A DNA stretch of 12,284 nucleotides from an uncultured Bacteroidales bacterium (lineage in GTDB: Bacteria > Bacteroidota > Bacteroidia > Bacteroidales > Muribaculaceae), in the NCBI GenBank assembly GCA_900549375.1, contig URNY01000082.1, positions 1-12,284 of the forward strand, written 5' to 3'. A program made the position numbers and the translations under genes. This document shows positions 5,635-12,284 of this stretch, in pieces (within the stretch, counting starts at the first letter, position 1; every line of letters begins with the position of its first letter). The notes under the pieces are model-generated. The model ran no database searches. It saw only the letters and a program-made list of their open reading frames with translations, and was not told the DNA's origin.

Positions 5635-7128
5635 ATGAGCATTCCATTTATCACGGCGGAAGAGGCTGCGTCGTATATCAAGAACGGCGACAATGTGGCA
5701 TTTTCCGGCTTCACGGCTTCGGGAACTCCGAAAGTAGTGACAGTGGCTTTGGCCGAGCGTGCAAAAAAACTCCATGCAGAGGGAAAGCCTTTCAAAATAA
5801 ACGTATTCACCGGAGCGTCGACCAACGACCATGTTGACGGCGAGCTGGCGCGCGCCGAGGCTGTGGCCATGCGTACGCCTTACCAGAGCCACGGCGACAT
5901 GCGCAAATCGGTTAACGCCGGAACCACCAATTATTTCGACGCCCACCTGAGCCACCTGTCGCAGGATCTGCGCTACGGGTTCTTCGGCGACATAGACGTG
6001 GCCATTATCGAGGTTACGGAGATGAGCCCCAACGGCGAGGTGATTCTCGGTGCCGGCCTCGGCATGACCCCGACCATCGCGCAGATGGCCAAGAAGGTGA
6101 TTATCGAGTACTCTTCGTATTATCGCAATTCATTCCGCGGCTTCCATGACAATTACATCCCGCTGGATCCTCCTCACCGCCGCGAGATACCTATCTATAA
6201 ACCCTCCGACCGCATCGGAAGCACCGTTCTCAAAATCGACCCGAAGAAAATCATCGGCGTGGTTCCATCCAACGATTCCGAGAGCATCAAGCCCTTCACG
6301 GCTCCCGACGAGGTCAGTCAGCGCATCAGCGAGAATATCTGCCACTTCCTGGCTTCTCAGCTCCGCGAGGGCCGCATACCGAAGGAGTTCCTGCCGATCC
6401 AGAGCGGTGTGGGCAACGTGGCCAACGCCGTGCTCTACGGTCTGGGCGAGAATCCAGAGATTCCCCAGTTCGAGATGTACACCGAGGTTATCCAGGATGC
6501 CGTGATGACGCTTATGGAGGAGGGTAAATGCAAATTCGCCTCTACCTGCGCGCTGACATTCTCCGACGACGCCATGCTCCACTTCATGGACAACATTGAC
6601 TTCTTCCGCGACAAGGTGCTGATGCGTCCCGGGGAGATCTCGAACAGTCCGGAGATCGTGCGCCGACTGGGCCTTATCGCCATGAACACCGCCCTCGAGG
6701 CCGACATCTTCGGCAACGTGAACTCGACGCACGTTCTCGGAACGAAGATGATGAACGGTATCGGCGGCTCGGGCGATTTCTGCCGCAACGCCTACCTTTC
6801 GATCTTCTCCTGCCCCTCCATCCAGAAGGGTGGCAAGATCTCGACGATCGTGCCGATGGTTTCGCATGTCGACCATAGCGAGCACTCTGTCAAGATTCTG
6901 GCAACGGAGCAGGGCGTAGCCGACCTGCGCGGCAAGAATCCGCGTCAGAAAGCCGAGGCAATCATCGAGAACTGCGTTCACCCGATGTATAAAGAGCTGA
7001 TGTGGGATTACCTGAAGCTCTCGAAGGGCGGTCACACACCCCACACCCTCAAGGCCGCTTTCGCCTTGCATCAGGCGTTCGCCGAGAAGGGCGACATGGC
7101 GCAGGCCGATTTCGCCGCCTACGTGTAA
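5635..7128 (+). CDS. Acetyl-CoA hydrolase / succinate CoA-transferase family protein
   Basis: This 497-residue class I CoA-transferase should move CoA between carboxylic acids, most likely succinyl-CoA or propionyl-CoA with acetate or succinate, in cytoplasmic acid fermentation. The visible motifs are the N-terminal GFTASGTPK, the glycine-rich GVGNVANAV (258-266), the predicted catalytic glutamate E284 in EMYTEVIQD, and the oxyanion/CoA-site motif GGSGDF (377-382). Late in the protein VSHVDHSEHSV and ATEQGVADLRG are typical of the family. The length is normal. In propionate-forming Bacteroidales this enzyme class closes the succinate-methylmalonyl-CoA route, but the substrate cannot be fixed from sequence alone. 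ATG 5635 is the only sensible start; the leader is A-rich without a Shine-Dalgarno, normal for the phylum. No clean -7 element was found. The downstream hairpin at 7166-7197 has no T-run in this direction. Confidence 0.92.
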   Translation: MSIPFITAEEAASYIKNGDNVAFSGFTASGTPKVVTVALAERAKKLHAEGKPFKINVFTGASTNDHVDGELARAEAVAMRTPYQSHGDMRKSVNAGTTNYFDAHLSHLSQDLRYGFFGDIDVAIIEVTEMSPNGEVILGAGLGMTPTIAQMAKKVIIEYSSYYRNSFRGFHDNYIPLDPPHRREIPIYKPSDRIGSTVLKIDPKKIIGVVPSNDSESIKPFTAPDEVSQRISENICHFLASQLREGRIPKEFLPIQSGVGNVANAVLYGLGENPEIPQFEMYTEVIQDAVMTLMEEGKCKFASTCALTFSDDAMLHFMDNIDFFRDKVLMRPGEISNSPEIVRRLGLIAMNTALEADIFGNVNSTHVLGTKMMNGIGGSGDFCRNAYLSIFSCPSIQKGGKISTIVPMVSHVDHSEHSVKILATEQGVADLRGKNPRQKAEAIIENCVHPMYKELMWDYLKLSKGGHTPHTLKAAFALHQAFAEKGDMAQADFAAYV

Positions 7129-7143
7129 TCACGTATACTTGAA

Positions 7144-7197
7144 TAAAACAATCGCTATAAAACCTAAAGCGCCCGGCGGAGATCCGTCGGGCGCTTT
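7144..7197 (-). terminator. Terminator-like dispersed repeat, copy B (after the Fn3 gene)
   Basis: Read on the minus strand, AAAGCGCCCGACGG, loop ATCT and CCGCCGGGCGCTTT form a 14-bp stem with one A-C mismatch, followed by AGGTTTTATAGC, GA and TTGTTTTA. The T-rich tail lies on the minus side, so it should end the protease-Fn3 operon, starting 18 bases after the stop at 7216. Relative to copy A (4008-4061) it differs at 6 of 54 positions, including a compensated T-A to C-G pair. For the convergent CoA-transferase the stem has a G-U in place of the mismatch but no T-run. Confidence 0.75.
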
Positions 7198-7215
7198 CAG
7201 GTAGGAGGGGGAGGG

Positions 7216-10200
7216 TTATCTTCTGATCTTTGCGGTGAGGGTCTTGCCGTCGGCCGTGAGGGCGCGGAGGATGTAGACGCCGGGATGCAATGCGGAGAGG
7301 TTCAGGTCGGCTCCCGATTCATAGGAGGCGAGGAGAGTTCCGTCGAGAGCGTAAACGCTTACCGAAACGATATCGGCCGAGAAGATTGAGTCGGCACCGA
7401 TCTCGGTGACTACCGTTTTCTCGCCGCTCTTCAGCGTGAGGGTATGGATCGTGAGGCCCTTGTTATCGTCCGATGCGCAACGGAGGGCCAGGCGATAACG
7501 GCCTGCTGCCGGAACGGTGAAGTTGACTTTCTCGGTTGCGGGGCTATCGGAGGTAGCCTCGATAGAGATTGTCTTGAGAGATGTGCGGTTGTCCTCGCCG
7601 GGAATCACGACAGCCTTCGCGGAGGCATGGCTTTCAGGCTGAGCGGGAGCTGCGGTCTCTACAGTGCAGAGCAGAACCTCGAGTTTCTCCAGGAATTCGG
7701 CGTTAGCACGCGAGAGCTGCATCTCAGCGGCAAAGCCCTTGGAATCGGTAGAGGCTACATCAAACGGGGGAAGATAGGCGATGTATTCAGTCGACCCCTG
7801 TGCGCCACGGTTTTTGAATGTGAGGCCATTCTCATGGATAAAGGCGCGACCGTGGAAGGATTCAACAAGTTTTGAATCTGAGAAATCGGGAGAATAAGGC
7901 CAGTCGGATACCTTACCGGTAGTGACACCTCTGTTTCCCTCAGCTCGTGCACCTTCCATCGTACCGTTCACAACAGCAATCGAATACTTATAGCTGTCCC
8001 AGGGAAGGTTGCTGACCTCTGTATCGGTGAATTGTAGGTTTGTCGACTCTCCTGCCAATTGCGGTTCTCCGCCGGCGATAGAAGGAGTGCGATAAACACG
8101 ATATTTCAGATTGTCGGCGTCAACATAACCTTTGTGAACGCCAAGCTCAGTTCCTGAGAGAGCAGGATGTGATATAAGAGCAGATCCGTCTGCCTGCGCT
8201 TCGGTGGAGATGGAAAATGAAGAAACAGCTTTTGGAACATCATAACCGACCCAGAGGGGTGTTGATGCGGCAGCCTCGGAATCCTTATCGTTGAGGGTAG
8301 AGACAACGGAGTAGGAGAACATGCCGGGAGCATCGACATTGTCATCGAAAGAGACAGCTGTTCCCGGGGTAGCCTTGTCACCGGTGAGGGTCTTGACAAC
8401 GACGGGGTCGGGTGTCTCGGCTTCGGTATCAGTGCGCGACACCACAATCTTTGTCAGAGTGGTGAGTTCGGCGCCTCCGTTGGTCTTGTCGGGGATGGTG
8501 AATGTTACCTTCGCCTTGTTGGCACCCGTGGCATCCGGAACAACGCTCAGGTCGGCAACGGTTGCGGGAACGGAAACAGACTCTACAATCTCGATATCGT
8601 CTACGTAAATCTTATTACCATTGGTGTTATTGCAACGCACTCCGAAATAGTAAGAACCGTCGGCTGTGGGAGAGAAATATGCCTCGGGCGACATTTTCCC
8701 GGTTTCACCCTTGTTGATGTTGACAGTAGCAAGTACAGGCATGCCGGCGAGGGTCGGCTCGGTTCCGGCGGTGAATTTGAGATCTTTCGGGTCGGGTTCG
8801 GAAGAACCGTAGCCATAGCCATAGCCATAATCGTCATCATCCTCGACCTCTTCAACCCAGGATTTGCAGGAAATCTTATATGTCTTGCCTGCTATAAGCT
8901 TGATGGGAGGAGTGATCAGCGATGCGTCAGAAGTGCTATAGTTAGAAGCCATGAACTGGACATATCCGGAATAATTCCTTGTCCATTTATAAGTACTGTT
9001 TGTGGAAACAATGGTATAAAGATTAAATTTGTCGGCAGAGCTGAAATCGTCGATGTAGGGGAGTTCCAATGCGCCTCCGGCGAAAATGGCAGTGGTTTTT
9101 TGAACGCTCGATTCAGCCTCCTTATAGAGGGTAGATACATTATATACATAAGATCCGGGTCCGTCAAGATTGTTGTCCTGATAGGTCATCATGAGATCGG
9201 CTCCGGCGGTAGTCACATAGTTTTCGGTCAGCACAACGGCATCGGCGCCATCTTTCGAACGGGTGATTTTAAACTTGAGCTGAGACTCGTCGATCCAGCC
9301 CCCGTTATAGCCCCATTCTCCGCTTTTGTGTGCTTTCCAAGTGACGACGACATTGTCGCCAACGGCCTTGGCTACCGGGTTGAGCGGATTGAGGGTTTTC
9401 TCATCCTCTCCGACCCATTTGCATTCCACCACGCTGGAAGATGTAACTTCCGGGTTCTCTCCGAGATCGTTGAAGGGAGCTATATAATAATAGTATTTAC
9501 CGGCGGCGGGAATTACGGATGAGGAGTTGTCGGCATTGTCGATGAAAGTGGCCGTTTCTCCCGGCTGTCCGTCATTGACAGTGGCGATGACATTCTCATC
9601 CGTATAAAGAACGGCTTTGTCATTCGATGCTGACCTATATATCCTTGCGCCAATCGTGCCGGTGATGGCGTCGTCGGCCTTGTTCTTTGTCGGCCACGTC
9701 CAAGTCAGGGTGGCGGCAAGTGAGCCGTCGGTTGCCCCAACAGCTGTCGCTCTTGTCACTTTCTGCGGATAATTCACATCCTTTTCAACCTTCAGGCCTG
9801 CGAATTGAAGTTTTTTGTTAGCAAAACTTCCTGAACCATACCGGCTCCGTATGCCTATATAATAGAGTCCGCTTTCGGAAATAGTGACTTTTGCATTGGC
9901 GTTCCCGTCAACCGGCTTTTGCGTGAAAGTTGGTGTTACCTGATTTATTACACCCCATACTTTACATTGATAATTATCTTCAGATATTGGAGTTAAGGAA
10001 TTCTCATCTTTGCCAATCACGATTGAAAAGAACTCATCGTCATTGTAGTCTGCCGAACAAACGTTTGCGTAGATATAGAAAATATCACCCGCATTCATCT
10101 GTATAGGATTGGTGAGCCTGAGAATTGCTCCTGTATCCGTTCCCGTCGAACTTGTATTGGCCGGGTCTATCTGGGCATATGGGGTTTCACCTGCTATGTA

Positions 10201-10365
10201 TTCCCATGTTTTAGTGGCATCGGTGCCTGAGACAATCTGCCACTGGGAGTTGAATTCATCCTGCGTTGCCGGGATCGAGTAGACCTCGGCGGAGGCAGGC
10301 TGCGTCACGCCGGCGGCTCCGAGGAGCGCCAGCGTGGCGAACAGCTGTAATCCTTTTTTCTTCAT
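7216..10365 (-). CDS. Secreted jelly-roll / fibronectin type III repeat protein with T9SS-like tail
   Basis: The 1049-residue product starts at ATG 10365, ten codons inside a frame that opens at a TTG (10395). The inner ATG begins the signal peptide (MKKK..., cleavage after ASA, residue 26). A jelly-roll-like domain (~27-205) is followed by two Fn3-like domains (~215-430), a choice-of-anchor-J-type domain (~434-596, opening LPYIDDFSS), two more Fn3-like domains (~598-820), a third jelly roll (~822-980, opening DWPYSPDFSD) and a sorting tail (ending GVYILRALTADGKTLTAKIRR). The WVGxD motif linking each Fn3 pair recurs at 317 and 705, so the middle is an internal duplication of ~388 residues. 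Such proteins usually bind glycans or host surfaces; no enzyme motif is seen. An acidic/GY stretch at ~512-519 interrupts the second jelly roll. The gene lies 16 bases after the protease gene and is probably in the same operon. Function unknown. Confidence 0.85.
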   Translation of the reverse strand: MKKKGLQLFATLALLGAAGVTQPASAEVYSIPATQDEFNSQWQIVSGTDATKTWEYIAGETPYAQIDPANTSSTGTDTGAILRLTNPIQMNAGDIFYIYANVCSADYNDDEFFSIVIGKDENSLTPISEDNYQCKVWGVINQVTPTFTQKPVDGNANAKVTISESGLYYIGIRSRYGSGSFANKKLQFAGLKVEKDVNYPQKVTRATAVGATDGSLAATLTWTWPTKNKADDAITGTIGARIYRSASNDKAVLYTDENVIATVNDGQPGETATFIDNADNSSSVIPAAGKYYYYIAPFNDLGENPEVTSSSVVECKWVGEDEKTLNPLNPVAKAVGDNVVVTWKAHKSGEWGYNGGWIDESQLKFKITRSKDGADAVVLTENYVTTAGADLMMTYQDNNLDGPGSYVYNVSTLYKEAESSVQKTTAIFAGGALELPYIDDFSSADKFNLYTIVSTNSTYKWTRNYSGYVQFMASNYSTSDASLITPPIKLIAGKTYKISCKSWVEEVEDDDDYGYGYGYGSSEPDPKDLKFTAGTEPTLAGMPVLATVNINKGETGKMSPEAYFSPTADGSYYFGVRCNNTNGNKIYVDDIEIVESVSVPATVADLSVVPDATGANKAKVTFTIPDKTNGGAELTTLTKIVVSRTDTEAETPDPVVVKTLTGDKATPGTAVSFDDNVDAPGMFSYSVVSTLNDKDSEAAASTPLWVGYDVPKAVSSFSISTEAQADGSALISHPALSGTELGVHKGYVDADNLKYRVYRTPSIAGGEPQLAGESTNLQFTDTEVSNLPWDSYKYSIAVVNGTMEGARAEGNRGVTTGKVSDWPYSPDFSDSKLVESFHGRAFIHENGLTFKNRGAQGSTEYIAYLPPFDVASTDSKGFAAEMQLSRANAEFLEKLEVLLCTVETAAPAQPESHASAKAVVIPGEDNRTSLKTISIEATSDSPATEKVNFTVPAAGRYRLALRCASDDNKGLTIHTLTLKSGEKTVVTEIGADSIFSADIVSVSVYALDGTLLASYESGADLNLSALHPGVYILRALTADGKTLTAKIRR
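8811..8828 (-). repeat. Hexanucleotide repeat encoding YGYGYG
   Basis: AGCCAT occurs three times in a row on the plus strand. On the coding strand this reads alternating Tyr and Gly after a run of four Asp (DDDDYGYGYGYG). It lies within the central jelly-roll domain of the Fn3 protein, probably in an exposed loop. The unit keeps the frame, so changes in copy number would lengthen or shorten the loop only. Confidence 0.7.
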
Positions 10366-10381
10366 AAGGGTAATTGTTTGG

Positions 10382-12284
10382 TTAGTTTTTTGCAAATTTT
10401 ATTGTGCGGGTGCTGTGGCTGCCGCTTACGCGGAGTACATAGACACCTGCGGGGAGCTGCGAGGCGTCGAGGCTGAGCGTCTCCGTCTGCGAAGCGCCGC
10501 CTGCCACTTTCACTCCCTGAAGGGTATAGACTTCGGCCGAGAGCGCTTCCTGTCCCGGGGCATAAATGTTGAAACAGCCGTTGCCGACGGATTCGAGCAT
10601 GATGCTTTCCGGAGCTGTTTCGAGGATATCATAGACCGAAGAGCTGTCGAGGATACGGCGTATGCCGGCCATGGCATCCGCCTTGCCGTGACCCCAGCCC
10701 TTTGCGTTGGAAGCGGGAGTGGCGGCGGTCTCGCGAGCTATCTCCTGCAGGTCGCTGAACGTGAGCGAGGGGTCTGCCTGACGCCATAGAGCCGTGATTC
10801 CCGCCATGTGGGGCGACGACTGCGACGTGCCGGCGCAGCTTGTCCAGTTATATGTTTTCTTGCTTGCGGTTTCCTTATAGCTATATTCCACGGGATAATA
10901 GTCGGCATAGCTGCCGGAGGTCGGGAAATAGCTGTTGCGCGAGCTGATCACCACCTGGCCGGGAGCGCAGACATCGGGCATAGTGCGGCCATCGGGTGTC
11001 TCGCCGAAAGATGAGAAATAGCTTATCTCGCCGATCGTTCCCTCTTCGTATCCCGAATCGGGGACATTGGCCGAGCAGTAGCTTCCGACGGCAAGCGTGT
11101 TGGGCCCGGAACCCATGTTGGAGTTGGTGCCCGCTCCGTCGGGCACGTCGATGCCCGGAATGTTGCGCGAGCCGAAGCTCATGTTATCGCTGAGGCAATA
11201 CATGAAAATCTTCTTTCCCGGCTGCCCTTTGACAGTGATGCGCGTGAAATTGCGGGTGGCGTTGGCGACGCTGCTTGCCACAAGATACATGTTGAGCTCG
11301 GCCATATATCGGCGGTTGTAGGGATCGACGCCGGCAACACCGCCCATGAAACAGTTCTTGTAGACTTCGTGGAACTTGGTGCCGGAGCGGACCACGTTCA
11401 GACGCGATGTGTCGATGAACTGGTCGATCGTATTGCCGGAGGCCACATAACCCCCTTTGCCCACCGGAATCTTAAACGAATAGAGCACTTCGTCGGGGGC
11501 GGTGCGGGAGATGATGTCGAGCGACACTTCGAACGGAGTGCCGTCCTGAGTCCAGATCTCTACAGTGCCGAAAGACTGGAACATGTTGTCTTGCTCCTCA
11601 AGGCCTTTCAGGGCGAGAGTCTTGACGTAGGGGTCCTCCTCGGTAAGCTCCTTGATGATGGAGATGGGGAGGTCGCGCTCGTTGCCTGCGGAGAGGCATA
11701 TCAGGATGTCGTATTTCTCCGCGATGTCGTTGATGGCTTCGGTGAACTCGTCGGTGCCGTCGTGCGGGCCGAGGTTGTCGCCGAGCGATAGGTTGATGAC
11801 GCAGGGTTTCCCTTGCGACTGCGCGTATTTGCCGATGCGCTCGATGCCGTCGAGAATCTGGGCGTTATAGCAGGGTCCTCCACAGACCACGAGGTCAGCG
11901 CCGGGGGCCACGCCGCGATAGTCGGGAGCCGTGGGGTCGGACTCATCGCGGAAGCTGCCGGCTGCGCAGCCGAGCACGTGGGTGCCGTGGCTCTCCTGAG
12001 GGTCGTCGGTAGTGAAGCGGGCGATTTTTTCCGGGGTGTCGTAGATTTCGGGCTTTGCCGACTGGCCTACATATTCGAGTGCGAGTTTCACGCGGGTCTT
12101 TCCGTCGGCGTCGCGGAAATTGATATGATTGGGGTCAATGCCTGTGTCGAAGAGGCCGATCACCACTCCCGAGCCGTCGTAAGGCTTGTCGAGGCCTTTG
12201 CCGAGGTGCACGTCGGGCACGTTGGAGAAGGGGAGGGCTTTGTTGTTGGTGCGTTTCACGCGGGCAGAGAGGCGTGCGCCCGTA
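10382..12284 (-). CDS. S8 (subtilisin-family) serine protease with T9SS-like tail, N-terminus missing
   Basis: The frame runs off the window edge (first full codon 12281-12283), leaving 633 visible residues. A GTG at 12259 is internal, since codons upstream (TGARLSAR) stay open. With visible numbering the triad is D46 (GLFDTGID), H99 (SHGTHVLG) and S487 (CAGTSQSSPHMAG), and the oxyanion residue is N201 (LSAGNERD). All are intact, so it should be an active secreted endopeptidase. Between N201 and S487 lies a long insertion that includes VEIWTQDGTPFEVSLDI and looks like a beta-sandwich. The signal peptide and most of any propeptide are outside the window. The C-terminus (AEVYTLQGVKV...GVYVLRVSGSHSTRTIKFAKN) is T9SS-like, so surface location or release is likely. 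The stop is 16 bases before the Fn3 protein's ATG, so the two are probably one operon. The substrate is unknown; maturation of the partner protein is only a guess. Confidence 0.88.
   Translation of the reverse strand, partial: TGARLSARVKRTNNKALPFSNVPDVHLGKGLDKPYDGSGVVIGLFDTGIDPNHINFRDADGKTRVKLALEYVGQSAKPEIYDTPEKIARFTTDDPQESHGTHVLGCAAGSFRDESDPTAPDYRGVAPGADLVVCGGPCYNAQILDGIERIGKYAQSQGKPCVINLSLGDNLGPHDGTDEFTEAINDIAEKYDILICLSAGNERDLPISIIKELTEEDPYVKTLALKGLEEQDNMFQSFGTVEIWTQDGTPFEVSLDIISRTAPDEVLYSFKIPVGKGGYVASGNTIDQFIDTSRLNVVRSGTKFHEVYKNCFMGGVAGVDPYNRRYMAELNMYLVASSVANATRNFTRITVKGQPGKKIFMYCLSDNMSFGSRNIPGIDVPDGAGTNSNMGSGPNTLAVGSYCSANVPDSGYEEGTIGEISYFSSFGETPDGRTMPDVCAPGQVVISSRNSYFPTSGSYADYYPVEYSYKETASKKTYNWTSCAGTSQSSPHMAGITALWRQADPSLTFSDLQEIARETAATPASNAKGWGHGKADAMAGIRRILDSSSVYDILETAPESIMLESVGNGCFNIYAPGQEALSAEVYTLQGVKVAGGASQTETLSLDASQLPAGVYVLRVSGSHSTRTIKFAKN

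Noticed and set aside
6130..7071. 313-codon minus-strand frame over the CoA-transferase gene
   Set aside because: Complementary-frame shadow of a well-supported enzyme; no family resemblance.

Overview
The window looks like a chromosomal segment from an anaerobic member of the order Bacteroidales, perhaps Muribaculaceae or a related gut or oral family. This placement is an inference. It rests on a MiaB and a succinate-type CoA-transferase that read like Bacteroidales core proteins, a Bacteroides-type promoter (TAnnTTTG) upstream of miaB, absence of Shine-Dalgarno sequences before most starts, a BspA-like leucine-rich-repeat protein, and secreted proteins ending in type IX secretion (T9SS)-like C-terminal domains.

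Layout. Positions 1-626 (+) are the 3' end of a large PEP/pyruvate-binding-domain gene. Positions 627-1086 are noncoding: a palindromic repeat that shares the stop codon, a terminator, then a densely foldable stretch ending in T-runs just ahead of the next gene. Positions 1087-3981 (+) encode a 964-residue secreted BspA-like LRR protein. Positions 3982-4114 hold a terminator repeat and a second palindromic repeat. Positions 4115-5482 (-) are miaB, followed by a 152-bp divergent intergenic region with the miaB promoter and a 12-bp perfect inverted repeat. Positions 5635-7128 (+) encode an acetyl-CoA hydrolase/succinate CoA-transferase. Positions 7129-7215 hold the second copy of the terminator repeat. 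Positions 12284-7216 (-) are a two-gene operon: a subtilisin-family (S8) protease, cut by the window end, then a 1049-residue jelly-roll/fibronectin-III surface protein.

How the genes relate. Housekeeping genes (PEP/pyruvate enzyme, tRNA modification, organic-acid fermentation) are interleaved with cell-surface genes. All three surface proteins end in a T9SS-like sorting domain. The protease and the Fn3 protein are separated by only 16 bases and are probably co-expressed.

The most unusual features are noncoding. First, a 54-nt terminator-like repeat is present twice, 48/54 identical with one compensated base pair, each copy just downstream of a surface-protein gene. Second, there is a pair of GTAGGG-headed palindromes with covarying stems. 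Third, a possible attenuator-like leader lies before the LRR gene. No decisive new system is visible; these are leads that depend on genome-wide repeat counts and RNA data.
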